Source: Mariprofundus sp. KV (GTDB lineage Bacteria > Pseudomonadota > Zetaproteobacteria > Mariprofundales > Mariprofundaceae). Taken from it: a stretch of 64,000 nt of DNA. The stretch covers positions 1 through 64,000 of the forward strand of contig NZ_VWNB01000003.1 of the NCBI RefSeq assembly GCF_013387475.1. The letters run 5' to 3'. The position numbers and the translations under genes are program-made. Positions 1-8,895 of this stretch are shown piece after piece; within the stretch, counting starts at the first letter, position 1, and every line of letters starts with the position of its first letter. The notes under the pieces were generated by a model. It had not been told where the DNA came from and made no database searches. It saw nothing but the letters and a program-made list of their open reading frames with translations.

Positions 1-72
1 CAGAAACGCCTCACGGCGCGTCTTGCGACGCTTGTGATCGTATTCCGCTTCCGCAAAACTCAACTGATCCAT
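1..72 (-). CDS. IS5-family transposase, N-terminal 24 codons (cut by window edge)
   Basis: The reverse strand from 72 encodes MDQLSFAEAEYDHKRRKTRR and continues out of the window. The MxQxSFAxAEY...KRxKTRR opening is typical of IS5-family DDE transposases, which cut and paste their own element. A strong ribosome site (AGGAGG) lies about 5 bases before the ATG. Only the start is visible, so intactness cannot be judged. The element end at 127 belongs to the same insertion sequence. Confidence 0.75.
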   Translation of the reverse strand, partial: MDQLSFAEAEYDHKRRKTRREAFL

Positions 73-127
73 AACTCCTCCTGTTCGGAGAAATTATACA
101 GGAATCGACGAGTTATTCAGAGTATCC
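1..127 (-). mobile_element. End of an IS5-type insertion sequence
   Basis: The transposase start lies at 72. Read on the minus strand, the element tip is GGATACTCTGAATAACTCG, beginning at 127. It is followed outward by TTAG (128-131), which fits the 4-bp YTAR target duplication expected of the IS5 group. The other end lies left of the window, so the second target copy cannot be checked. The same tip sequence (GGA-A/T-GC-T/G-CTGAA) is found on the small elements at 14898-15050 and 44494-44573. Confidence 0.7.
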
Positions 128-256
128 TTAGAACAAAGATGGCCGCAGTTTTGCTATACTTTAGATGAAGCTGCTCAGGGCGATATATGTGAACGGTTGC
201 CTGTTGTGGTTTTTGGTCAGTAATGGGTCAGTTTAAGTCAGCAGAGGGAGCGTGCC

Positions 257-1588
257 ATGAAGAAAGTCCTGTTTGCACTACTTTTAACGAGTATCTCCGT
301 TGCTACAACCCCCGTGGTTGCCGCAGATTATAAAGTGGTGAAACCTGAGAGGGTGGGGCTCTCCTCTGAGCGATTGAAAAATATGGATCGCCTGATTGAT
401 CACTATGTTGAGGAGAAGAAGATTGCCGGTGCTGTGGTGATGGTGGCACGCAAGGGAAAGATCGCCTATTTCCATGAATCGGGGCTGGCCGATGTTGGTA
501 AACCGATGCGAAAGGATACGATTTTCCGAATTGTTTCGATGACCAAACCGATCACCAGTACTGCGATCATGATGCTCTATGAAGAGGGTAAACTGCTGCT
601 CTCTGATCCGGTTGGAAAATATATCCCTGAATTTCGTAACCAGAAGGTGCTGGTCGCCAATCCGGAAGGCTCGGCGTTTCCTTATCGGCTGGAGCCGGTG
701 AAGCGGGATGTGCAGATTCGTGATCTGCTGGCTCACACCTCCGGTATCCTCTATCTCTTTCTTAATGATGTGTACCCCAATCCAACCCGCCAGATGGTGG
801 TTGATCTCTATAAAGAGGCTGGCATTACCGACGGCTTCTGTCGGCCGGATGAAGAGATTGGCGATATGGTTAAACGGCTGGCGCGTCTGCCGCTCTATGC
901 CCATCCCGGTGAGGTATGGGATTATGGCCTGAACTCGGATGTGCTCGGTTATCTGGTTGAGGTGGTTTCAGGCCAGAAGTTCGATCAGTTTGTTGAGCAG
1001 CGGATATTTAAGCCACTGAAGATGAGGGATAGCCACTTCTATATCCCAGAAGAGAAGCTGCCGCGTCTGGCAGCGGTCTGGAAGAGTGACTGGCATGGCA
1101 AGCTGGAACGCGCTGATAATAAGCCGATCATAGCTGGTGATCTCTGCCTTTATCCATCCGATGCCGAAGCACTTTCAGGTAAGTATTTGGCTGGTGGAGC
1201 AAATGTGCTCTCCACCGTCTATGACTACTTCCGTTTTGCTCAGATGTTCCTCAACGGGGGGGAGCTGGATGGCGTGCGACTATTGAGTCGTAAAACAGTG
1301 GAGTTGATGGCTGCGACCAACCATATAGGCAAGCATGATGCCGAGTTCCTGCACAGCAAAGGCTGGAAGTTCGGTTTGGGTTTTGCCATTCAGGCTGACC
1401 GCGAACACGCCGTGGATAGTGGTGGTGTTGGCACCTTTGAGTGGGCGGGCATCTACTCCACCCGTTTCAGTATTGATCCGAAAGAGGAGAAGATCACCAT
1501 CTTTATGAGTCAAACCAACCCATTTGGCCACCACTTTGAGTTGTGGGATAAGGTGCTGGTGCAGTCGGCATCGGCCATTGCAGATTAA
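257..1588 (+). CDS. Beta-lactamase-family serine hydrolase (class C/EstB type), secreted
   Basis: A 443-residue protein with a cleavable signal peptide (hydrophobic residues 4-16, AxA-like end near VVAA-D). The penicillin-binding/class C fold is shown by the nucleophile motif SMTK in 'IVSMTKPIT', by HTSG in the middle and by 'WDYGLNSDVLG', which occupies the place of the usual Y-x-N/YS element. The C-terminal 'GVGTFEWAGIYSTRFSIDP' matches the family's conserved G-T-F-x-W segment. Such proteins are mostly esterases or D-amino-peptidases, only rarely true beta-lactamases, so the substrate is unknown. The start has a GAGGGAG ribosome site. The stop is 15 bases before the next gene, so co-transcription with the binding proteins is possible. 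Confidence 0.85.
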   Translation: MKKVLFALLLTSISVATTPVVAADYKVVKPERVGLSSERLKNMDRLIDHYVEEKKIAGAVVMVARKGKIAYFHESGLADVGKPMRKDTIFRIVSMTKPITSTAIMMLYEEGKLLLSDPVGKYIPEFRNQKVLVANPEGSAFPYRLEPVKRDVQIRDLLAHTSGILYLFLNDVYPNPTRQMVVDLYKEAGITDGFCRPDEEIGDMVKRLARLPLYAHPGEVWDYGLNSDVLGYLVEVVSGQKFDQFVEQRIFKPLKMRDSHFYIPEEKLPRLAAVWKSDWHGKLERADNKPIIAGDLCLYPSDAEALSGKYLAGGANVLSTVYDYFRFAQMFLNGGELDGVRLLSRKTVELMAATNHIGKHDAEFLHSKGWKFGLGFAIQADREHAVDSGGVGTFEWAGIYSTRFSIDPKEEKITIFMSQTNPFGHHFELWDKVLVQSASAIAD

Positions 1589-1603
1589 GAGAATAGGAGA
1601 TTG

Positions 1604-2440
1604 ATGATGCAGTTATTTGCCAAGTTTATATTTGCAGCCGTAGCTCTTGGGATGATGGTGCCGAATCAGGCACTGGCAACCGGGCCGCGTGTTACCACCT
1701 CACTCTTCTCGGCGCATCACAATCAGATTCATGCTGTAGATTTCCCACCCTTTGTCTCCTCTGAGGTGGTGGATGGTGGTGTGATCTCTGAAATTATCAC
1801 AGAAGGGATGAAACGCTCTAACGTTGATGCCGTAGTCACCACCCACCCGGTTGAGCGCATGGTTTATTACTACCTGTTGCAGGAGAAGGTGATGGCAGTA
1901 GCTGGCTCGCATTTTGATTTCACCAAAGCGCAGCGTGAGCAGTTGATCTTTGTGCCGGTTGTATCGCTTGAAGAGCGCTATTTCTACTATATGCCAAGTC
2001 ACCCTCAGGGGTTAAATATTGAGAATGGTACAAACCTGAAAGGGCTGCGTTATGGTGCGCATCAAGGTGAAGAGATAGAGCGCTATAGCAAGGCCGGAGC
2101 CGAGGTTGTGTATGGTAGAACCGTTACACTGCTGAAGAAGATGCAGCGTGGTGAGGTTGATTTTATCTGTGCGCCACCCCGTTCGGTGGAGTGGCTGCTT
2201 AATCGTTATATGAAAGATGAGAAAGAGAACGTGATAGCGATGCCAGGAGATGCTGAAGCGCAGACATTTTATATGGTTTTTAATCGTCAGCACCCATTGG
2301 GTGAAGCGGCTGCTGAAAAGTTCAGGGACGCACTGATTGCGATGGAAAAAGATGGCACACTAGCTAGAATCACCAGTAAGCATTTCGGTGATGGGGAGTT
2401 AGGTGGCCTGTTTCTGAAGCGGCTGGAAACGATCAAGTAG
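1604..2440 (+). CDS. Periplasmic solute-binding protein, family 3 (SBP_bac_3)
   Basis: About 278 residues, with a signal peptide (MMQLFAKFIFAAVALGMMVP... cleaved near ALA-TGP). The mature part has the amino-acid-binding-protein pattern: 'VDGGVISEIITEGMKRSNVDAVVTTHPVERM', then 'LKGLRYGAHQGEEIERYSKAGAEVVYG' and 'FYMVFNRQHPLGEAAAEKFRDALIAMEKDGTLARI'. ATG at 1604 or 1607 follows AGGAGA; an in-frame TTG at 1601 is too close to it. No permease or ATPase gene is adjacent. Instead a second binding protein and a hybrid kinase follow, so a sensing role is inferred. The ligand cannot be told from sequence. Confidence 0.8.
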   Translation: MMQLFAKFIFAAVALGMMVPNQALATGPRVTTSLFSAHHNQIHAVDFPPFVSSEVVDGGVISEIITEGMKRSNVDAVVTTHPVERMVYYYLLQEKVMAVAGSHFDFTKAQREQLIFVPVVSLEERYFYYMPSHPQGLNIENGTNLKGLRYGAHQGEEIERYSKAGAEVVYGRTVTLLKKMQRGEVDFICAPPRSVEWLLNRYMKDEKENVIAMPGDAEAQTFYMVFNRQHPLGEAAAEKFRDALIAMEKDGTLARITSKHFGDGELGGLFLKRLETIK

Positions 2441-2487
2441 ATCAGTTGCTGGAGGTTTATATCTTAATTTCATTGATATCCAGAGCG

Positions 2488-3291
2488 ATGGTGCAATCTG
2501 TGATCACTGTGATTGTAGGCAGTTTGCTGTTGTGCAGTAGTGTGGTAGCAGGTGAGGTTGTAAAGCTGGATGCCAATGAGAGCAGACCATTCTTGTCCCC
2601 ATCGCTGGCAAAAGATGGCATGGTGGGTGAGATTATTCATGCTGCATCTGCAGCTGCAGGTATCGAGTCACAGATAATCTATAAACCTTTAAAACGAATG
2701 ATTGAAAATGACAGCAACAATGATCTTGGTAATCCCATGTTTTTTATGAACAATCAGGATTTTTCAGCCGTGGTTCCGCTGGCGGTTTATCATGTCTCGC
2801 TGTTCTACTATCGCCCTAAACATGGCCATGCACATGAGATTGTCTCTGTTGAAAGCCTGAAAGATCACAGGGTTGGTCTGTTAAGTGGAACCCTTGTTAA
2901 CAGGAGTGCCTTTAAGCGCGCAGGCATTGTTTTTGAAGAGAGTTACGCTCATGCCTCGCTGTTCAGGAAGCTGCACAAAGGGCGACTGGATGTGGTGATT
3001 GAGGTCGATCTGGTTGGCCGGGCGTTCATCCAAGATCTTTTTCCCGAAGAGGTCGAGAATTTTGGTGTGACGCGTATGCCCCAGTCAGCATCACCAATCG
3101 CCCTGAATATGGCTGTTAATCAACCAGAGGCAGCAGCTCTGGCTGCACGCTACAGAGAGGGGTTGCGCAAGATCAGAGAGAGTGGTGAATACAGAGCAAT
3201 CCTGCAAAAATACTATGGTGAGCAAATTCCTGCAGATTATGAGCAACAGCTGGACCGTTTCGGATATATCTATCAGGAGGTCTCCCAGTGA
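2488..3291 (+). CDS. Periplasmic solute-binding protein, family 3 (second copy)
   Basis: Distantly similar to its upstream neighbour and likewise SBP_bac_3-like: 'LSPSLAKDGMVGEIIHAASAAAGIESQIIYKPLKRMIEND', 'SLKDHRVGLLSGTLVNRSAFKRAGIVFEES', 'ALAARYREGLRKIRESGEYRAILQKYYGE'. Starting at ATG 2488 gives 267 residues with a clear signal peptide (VITVIVGSLLLCSSVVAG). The start is uncertain: the open frame reaches back to TTG 2446, and the best ribosome site (GGAGG, 2451-2455) does not sit well for any standard start. Its TGA overlaps the GTG of the following kinase gene, which implies translational coupling. Confidence 0.75.
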   Translation: MVQSVITVIVGSLLLCSSVVAGEVVKLDANESRPFLSPSLAKDGMVGEIIHAASAAAGIESQIIYKPLKRMIENDSNNDLGNPMFFMNNQDFSAVVPLAVYHVSLFYYRPKHGHAHEIVSVESLKDHRVGLLSGTLVNRSAFKRAGIVFEESYAHASLFRKLHKGRLDVVIEVDLVGRAFIQDLFPEEVENFGVTRMPQSASPIALNMAVNQPEAAALAARYREGLRKIRESGEYRAILQKYYGEQIPADYEQQLDRFGYIYQEVSQ

Positions 3292-6239
3292 ACCAGCTGA
3301 TCAGCAGCATTAAAAGTAAAATTATTCTGGCTGTAATTCTTATCGTAAGTGCTGGGTTTGTTGCCTATGAGGCTTATGAGTTTACTGAGATGAAGCAGGC
3401 GGCGACAGCTGAACTGCATGAACTGGCTGACCGGACTGCCGTGCGACTGGCCGAGAGTATGGTTCTGCCGGTGTGGGAGATCGATAAACAGTGGGTTGCC
3501 AGTATTATCGAGAGTGAGATGCAGGATAAACAGCTATTCGCCGTGATTGTCTATGCTGATGGTGAACTGTTTGAGGGCAGGGAGCGCGATAATAGATGGC
3601 AGAGCACCCCTTCAGCTAATCAATTTGACAGGGATTATATCACTGCCTCAAGAGAGATTATGAGAGATGGCAGTGCGATAGGCAGTGTGAAAGTCTATAT
3701 CACCACCAGATTTATGAGTGAAGAGATTCAAACGCGCCTGATTGATGAAGCGAAGGTGCTTCTGCTTGTTGCGCTACTAATCGTGATTACCCTGATTACA
3801 TTGATTGATCGCGTGATTGTGCGTGCACTGCAACAACTGTTAAAACAGACACAGGCCATCGCAGAGGGTGATTACTCCCAAAGTATTCAACTGCATCAAA
3901 GGGATGAGATAGGCAGGCTGGCGGCAAGTATTGATCGCATGAAAGGGAGTATCCAGCAGCGTGAAAAGGAGAGGAATCAGGCGATTGATTCAGTGCGTGA
4001 GAGTGAGCGGCGCTATCGGGCATCGGTAGAGAATGCGGCAGATGCCTTTTTCCTGATTTGTCGGGATGGCTGCTTCAAGGATGTGAACTATCTGGCCTGT
4101 GCCAGCCTTGGCTATACACGTGATGCGTTGCTTACCATGAAGCTGCCGGATATTGAAATCGCCTTTTCGCTGGAGAAGCTGGCTGGTCTGTTCAAATTGA
4201 TGCAGTCCGGAGAGATGAAGACGCTGACAGGAAATCATCTGCGCAAAGATGGTTCTACCTTTCCTGTTGAGGTGCGTGTTGCGCTCACTGTGCTTGATGA
4301 TGAACAGTATATTCTTGCCTATGCCCGAGATGTCAGTGAACGCAAGCAGGCAGAAGATATCTTGCGGGAGAGTGAGCTACGCTTCCGTTCGCTGTTTGAG
4401 AATGCGGCAGATGGAATATTTATTGCTGATCTGGATGGGCATTATATTGATGTGAATAGTGCTGGTTGTCAGATGCTTGACATGGAACGGGATGAGATTG
4501 TCGGAAAAACTATTCTCGACTTGATCCCTCCTGCAGATACCGGACGCCTGATTGCTTCCAAAGAGAAGATGCTTGAAGGGGATAGCGATACCTCTGAATG
4601 GATACTACGCCGAAAAGACGGGAAGCATGTTGATGTTGAGGTGAGTGCCACCATTCTGCCGAATGGTATGTGGCTGGGTTTTGTGCGAAATATCAGTGAG
4701 CGCAAACAGGCGGAAGAGAAGATCAGGCGATACTCTGAGGCGATGGAACAGTCCGGTGAGGCGATTATGATCACCGACCTGCAAGGCACTATTGAATATA
4801 TTAATCCATCATTTTCCGAGATGACCGGTTACTCAGAGCAGGAGGCGTTGGGGCAGAAGCCGAATCTACTCAAAAGCGGCAACCAGAGTGAGGCCTACTA
4901 TAAATCGATGTGGGATAGATTGGCTGATGGAAAGGTCTGGCATGGCAAGGTAGTCAACAGGAAGAAGAGCGGTGACTTTTATCCTGCGATGCTGACGATC
5001 TCTCCGATTAAAAATGAGCAGGGTGAGATCACCAACTATATCGCCTTGCAGCAGAGCCTTGAGGAGCTGGAGACGCTGGAGGCGCAATTCCACCAATCCC
5101 AGAAGATGGAGGCGATCGGTACACTGGTGGGAGGTATCGCCCATGATTTTAATAACAATCTGGCTGGTATAACCGGCAACCTCTATCTGGCCAAAAGAGC
5201 AGCCAAAGATATGCCTGAGATTGGTCAGCGCCTTGAAACTGTCGAAAAACTCGCCTTTGGTGCGGCGGCAACCATCCAGCAGCTGCTGACCTTTTCTCGC
5301 AAAGGTATTGTAGAGATGCATCCGCTCTCGATCTCATCATTTCTGAAAGAGACGGTGAAACTCAGCGAGATATCGTTGCCGGAAAATATCACCTTTAAGC
5401 TGGATGTGCATGATACCGAAATGAAGATCAATGGTGATATCGTCCAGTTGCAGCAGGTGTTGATGAATCTGATCAACAATGCCCATGATGCAGTAGAGCA
5501 GAGCGAGAAGCCCGCTATCTCGATTAGCCTGCATCGATTTCATGCCGATGCGCAGTTTATCGCACTGCATGAGGGGGTGAACGAAGGTGATTATGCCTGT
5601 ATTGAGGTGAGTGATAATGGCTGTGGTATGAGTGATGAGAATGTCACACATATCTTTGAGCCATTTTTCACAACCAAGGAGTTGGGTAAAGGCACGGGGC
5701 TGGGTTTGGCCATGGTCTATGGCGCAGTGAAAACACATGGTGGTGTGATTGATGTGGAATCTTCTCAGGGTGAAGCGTCGGGCACGACCATGCGCATCTA
5801 TCTCCCATTAATTGAGTCAGATCTGGTGTCGGACAGTGATATATCAATGGATCAGGTCGTTTCAGGGCAGGGTGAAACCATCCTGCTGGTGGATGATAAC
5901 CTGACTGTACTGGAGACCGGACGTGATGTGCTTGAAGGCTTGGGTTATCAGGTGTTAACGGCGGAAGATGGTGAGTCAGCGATCGAAGTCTATAAATCGC
6001 ACATGAGCGAAGTTGATCTGATTATTTTCGATGTCGTGATGCCAAAGCTCGGTGGTGTGGAAGCGCTGCAGGCGATCAGGGATTTCAATCCGGATGTGAA
6101 GGCGATATTTGCCACTGGCTATGATAAACTCAGTACGCTTGGTGCGATCAATCAGGAGTTCAAAGAGAGGGTGATCAGTAAACCCTTTGCTATGAGTAAG
6201 CTCAGCCAGTTGATTCGTGAGGTACTGGAAGAGCGTTAG
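3288..6239 (+). CDS. Membrane hybrid histidine kinase: HAMP, three PAS, HDFNN-type kinase, receiver
   Basis: 983 residues. Two membrane segments (about 10-30 and 155-172) enclose a periplasmic loop, followed by HAMP (about 173-225) and three PAS domains (about 240-600). The kinase core has phospho-acceptor His619 in '[14 protein letters not shown]', an N-box '[11 protein letters not shown]', 'DNGCGM' and '[11 protein letters not shown]' (ATP lid). A C-terminal receiver has phospho-acceptor Asp915 in '[13 protein letters not shown]' and ends without an HPt or DNA-binding domain. The GTG start overlaps the stop of a binding-protein gene, so the kinase probably reads ligand-loaded binding protein in the periplasm. 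The partner that receives phosphate is not in the window. Close paralogues lie at 8896-11523 and 45545-47290. Confidence 0.9.
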   Translation: MNQLISSIKSKIILAVILIVSAGFVAYEAYEFTEMKQAATAELHELADRTAVRLAESMVLPVWEIDKQWVASIIESEMQDKQLFAVIVYADGELFEGRERDNRWQSTPSANQFDRDYITASREIMRDGSAIGSVKVYITTRFMSEEIQTRLIDEAKVLLLVALLIVITLITLIDRVIVRALQQLLKQTQAIAEGDYSQSIQLHQRDEIGRLAASIDRMKGSIQQREKERNQAIDSVRESERRYRASVENAADAFFLICRDGCFKDVNYLACASLGYTRDALLTMKLPDIEIAFSLEKLAGLFKLMQSGEMKTLTGNHLRKDGSTFPVEVRVALTVLDDEQYILAYARDVSERKQAEDILRESELRFRSLFENAADGIFIADLDGHYIDVNSAGCQMLDMERDEIVGKTILDLIPPADTGRLIASKEKMLEGDSDTSEWILRRKDGKHVDVEVSATILPNGMWLGFVRNISERKQAEEKIRRYSEAMEQSGEAIMITDLQGTIEYINPSFSEMTGYSEQEALGQKPNLLKSGNQSEAYYKSMWDRLADGKVWHGKVVNRKKSGDFYPAMLTISPIKNEQGEITNYIALQQSLEELETLEAQFHQSQKMEAIGTLVGGIAHDFNNNLAGITGNLYLAKRAAKDMPEIGQRLETVEKLAFGAAATIQQLLTFSRKGIVEMHPLSISSFLKETVKLSEISLPENITFKLDVHDTEMKINGDIVQLQQVLMNLINNAHDAVEQSEKPAISISLHRFHADAQFIALHEGVNEGDYACIEVSDNGCGMSDENVTHIFEPFFTTKELGKGTGLGLAMVYGAVKTHGGVIDVESSQGEASGTTMRIYLPLIESDLVSDSDISMDQVVSGQGETILLVDDNLTVLETGRDVLEGLGYQVLTAEDGESAIEVYKSHMSEVDLIIFDVVMPKLGGVEALQAIRDFNPDVKAIFATGYDKLSTLGAINQEFKERVISKPFAMSKLSQLIREVLEER

Positions 6240-6355
6240 GAAACTCTAAAAATTACGTCAGTATAGCTGCTTTTTACAGTGCAAAGGCGAAAGCACGGCT
6301 TCACTTTTTATGTGATTACACATCGATATGGCACGCTAAGCGCTTGAAGAGGGGA
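6239..6355. mobile_element. Decayed copy of the small IS5-related element
   Basis: Just after the kinase stop, the sequence follows the 14898-15050 element with many changes. It has the GGAA...CTCT tip, then ATTACGTC...TATAG...CTTTTTACAG, GTGCAAAGGCGAAAGCACGG, and later ATATGGCACGC...CGCTTG. The 3' end is not clear. It was assigned by eye alignment only; an alignment to the family would settle it. Confidence 0.45.
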
Positions 6356-6403
6356 GATATGAAGGTGTTGCTTGATATGAGCAACTAAGCCTGAAAGGGG
6401 GGC

Positions 6404-7741
6404 TTACCACCAGCTCTCTATCTGGGTGCCGGCATTCCAGCCAGAGGTTCTGTTGGCATAGAGGTTGCCGCCAACCTGACCTGCGAAACTATTCGACCAT
6501 GTCGCATAGGTGCCATAAAACCGTAAGACAGGACGTTGCCAAAAACCTTTGGCCTGTGCCAGTTCAACGGCAAAGGTGGCTTTGGTGAGGCCACCCGCTG
6601 TTCTGTTGCCATGGTTCACAACCCGGTCATGCCCCAATTCAGTGACCAAACGCAAGTTTTCATTGATGAAATAGATTGGCCGCACACCGAGACTGAACCA
6701 GCTCTGATCCGTTGCATCAAAAGCTGCATGTAGTTTTCGCTCATATAGAAAAACACTCATCCATGCCCAGTGATCTTCCTCGATAAGGTGCTGCTCAGAG
6801 AGGCGGATCGTGCTGCTTTTTTTCAGATTCTCGGCACTGGCAGCTGTTGTGAGCCTGCCGATAGAGGTTTTGCCTTCAAACAGAGGCGAGGCGGCTCCTC
6901 TTGAACTGCCCTTGCCATACTGCAGGCTAATTCTGTTTTCACCACCAAGAAAATTCTCTTGTGTATGTACAGCTCCGGCGCCCCAGCCATTGACGCTCTG
7001 CAGTGAAGTTCCAGCTGCAATCAGTGCGCCATGAATCTGTGAGTAACTGCCGTAGAGCAGCAGCTTTCCACCTCTGTTGATGGGTAGCTCAGAGAGACGA
7101 ATTTCGTGCATGCTTTGTTTAATGCTTCTGTTGACTGCGATCCCGGTGATCTCAGGGTGCGTTCTGTTCTGCATGTAGCTGTATGCGAATTTGCCGAAAC
7201 CAATCGGCAGATCCTTGATGCCGAAGCCATCGCCTTTTCGGTTGAACAGGAAGAAATCATTGATATGAATATCCTGGCGGTCATCGTAGCGGCGGCCAAA
7301 CCATATCTTCGCTTCACCGGTCATTGGCGAGAAGTTCCCTGCCTCAAAAAACAGGTTGGAGGTATCAAGCCATTTGATCTGTCGGTCATAGGCACCGCCA
7401 TACTCGATCTGGAACTCGACCTTCAGATAAGGTTTTAACGTATCACCAGCGTCACCATCAAAGTTGTAGCGAAAAAATCCGCCAATATCAAAATAGTTGT
7501 CGCACTCATTGCCCAGTCGATATTTGGCACCCGCTCCGGGTGCCTGAAAACATTGTTGAACCGAACCAGATGAGAGGCCGTGCCCGGCACGGAAATAGCC
7601 CTGCGATCCGAATTCAGCCTCTCCAGAATAGGCATGGCTTGAAAAGAGTAGCAGTGACAGAGAAAGAGATATTACAATCATATGACTGGCAAAATTATGG
7701 GTCTCTGCGCGATCCGGTGTTGATAAAGCAAGTCTCATCAC
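6404..7741 (-). CDS. Maltoporin-like (LamB family) outer-membrane porin
   Basis: 445 residues. A signal peptide with a long n-region (core VISLSLSLLLFSSHAYS) is followed by a beta-barrel rich in alternating aromatic and polar strands, ending in the Trp typical of barrel assembly. LamB features are 'GSQGYFRAGHGLSSG' at the mature N-terminus and 'IWFGRRYDDRQDIHINDFFLF', equivalent to the maltoporin GKRFYQRHDVHMIDFYYW segment. Family members let sugars or similar small solutes through the outer membrane. The start at 7741 has an AAGGAGAG site; an internal ATG at 7681 would give a shorter signal peptide but has no such site. It is divergent from a sugar-binding protein gene, so one shared control region (7742-7874) probably serves both. 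Confidence 0.75.
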   Translation of the reverse strand: MMRLALSTPDRAETHNFASHMIVISLSLSLLLFSSHAYSGEAEFGSQGYFRAGHGLSSGSVQQCFQAPGAGAKYRLGNECDNYFDIGGFFRYNFDGDAGDTLKPYLKVEFQIEYGGAYDRQIKWLDTSNLFFEAGNFSPMTGEAKIWFGRRYDDRQDIHINDFFLFNRKGDGFGIKDLPIGFGKFAYSYMQNRTHPEITGIAVNRSIKQSMHEIRLSELPINRGGKLLLYGSYSQIHGALIAAGTSLQSVNGWGAGAVHTQENFLGGENRISLQYGKGSSRGAASPLFEGKTSIGRLTTAASAENLKKSSTIRLSEQHLIEEDHWAWMSVFLYERKLHAAFDATDQSWFSLGVRPIYFINENLRLVTELGHDRVVNHGNRTAGGLTKATFAVELAQAKGFWQRPVLRFYGTYATWSNSFAGQVGGNLYANRTSGWNAGTQIESWW

Positions 7742-7874
7742 TCTTTTCTCTCCTTATCGGCTTTGGCGCTTCCAATCGGCATTATATTTGCTATGATTTT
7801 ATTGGAATGAATTTAGTGTTTGTTAGCATATTAAGTGCCATCCGTAGCTGCAGTGTTATCTACAGGGAGATGAT

Positions 7875-8858
7875 GTGAAGATAGTGAAAATGGTTTTGCT
7901 GGCAGTTTTTTTTCTCATGCCTGTTGCGACCGCTTTCTGTGCGCCGGTTCAGACCGGCATCGTAGAGAATAAACAGCTGGTCTACCTGGTTTCAGATCAA
8001 AGAATCCCGTTCTGGGATATTATGTGGCGTGGCATCAAATCAAGGGCGGAGGAGCTGGGTTATAAATCCAGCGTATACAGCTCTGATAATGATGCTAAAC
8101 AAGAGATTCAGTTTGCTGTCAAAGCCATTAAGGAGCGTGTGGCAGGCATCGTTGTTTCGCCGACCAACTCTTCTGCCTGCGTAACAATACTGAAGTTGGC
8201 AAAGAGCGCTGGAATTCCTGTCGTGATTGCTGATATTGGTACAGATGGTGGTGAGTATGTCTCCTATATCTCATCGGATAACAGGGAAGGCGCCTATAAA
8301 ATCGGAAAAGTGCTTGCTGAGAAAATGCACGCCTTAAACTGGCAGGATGGCCGGGTTGGTATCATTGCCATCCCCCAAAAAAGGGCAAATGGTCAGGCCA
8401 GAACTGCGGGGTTTATGCTGGCGATGAAAGAAGCAGGCATCAAAGGAGCAGGAATCTGGCAGCAGGAGACCTTTTCCTATCAGGAAACCTATGATTTCTC
8501 GAAAAGACTTATTGAGGAAAACTCGGATCTTCGCGCCATCTGGCTGCAGGGGTCGGACAGGTATCAGGGCGCAATTGATGCGATTACAGATGCAGGCAAA
8601 AATAAGGAGATTCTATTAATCACATTTGATGCGGAACCTGTATTTCTGGAGTTGATTCCAGACGGGATACTGCTTGGTGCCGGCATGCAACAGCCGTTTT
8701 TGATGGGGGAAAAGGCTGTGGATGCTATGCATGCTCATCTTACTGGTCAGATTGTTATAAAGGAACAGAAGCTTCCGGTTCTGGCTGTTTCCGCTATGAA
8801 CATCAAACAGAAGTTACCTCTCATTCATAGAAATGTTCTGGGCATGGATAGCCAATGA
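7875..8858 (+). CDS. Periplasmic sugar-binding protein (Peripla_BP_4/RbsB-like)
   Basis: 327 residues, GTG start behind AGGGAGA. Signal peptide MKIVKMVLLAVFFLMPVATAFCA. The mature protein has the ribose/galactose-binding fold signature: 'IPFWDIMWRGIKSRAEELGY', 'KAIKERVAGIVVSPTNSSACVTILKLAKSAGIPVVIADIG', 'ISSDNREGAYKIGKVLAEKM', 'GAIDAITDAGKNKEILLITFDAEPVFLELI'. No transporter genes are near. It sits between a porin (divergent) and a hybrid kinase 37 bases downstream. By analogy with LuxP/LuxQ-type sensing, it probably reports a sugar-like ligand to that kinase; this role is inference. Confidence 0.82.
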   Translation: MKIVKMVLLAVFFLMPVATAFCAPVQTGIVENKQLVYLVSDQRIPFWDIMWRGIKSRAEELGYKSSVYSSDNDAKQEIQFAVKAIKERVAGIVVSPTNSSACVTILKLAKSAGIPVVIADIGTDGGEYVSYISSDNREGAYKIGKVLAEKMHALNWQDGRVGIIAIPQKRANGQARTAGFMLAMKEAGIKGAGIWQQETFSYQETYDFSKRLIEENSDLRAIWLQGSDRYQGAIDAITDAGKNKEILLITFDAEPVFLELIPDGILLGAGMQQPFLMGEKAVDAMHAHLTGQIVIKEQKLPVLAVSAMNIKQKLPLIHRNVLGMDSQ

Positions 8859-8895
8859 GACATTACCTCTGCTGTAATGTGGAAGTTTAATAAGA

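Noticed and set aside
4866-5738. Minus-strand open frames within the first hybrid kinase
   Set aside because: They lie inside strongly conserved kinase motifs and have no recognisable domains; similar shadows occur in the paralogous kinase at 9934-10857.
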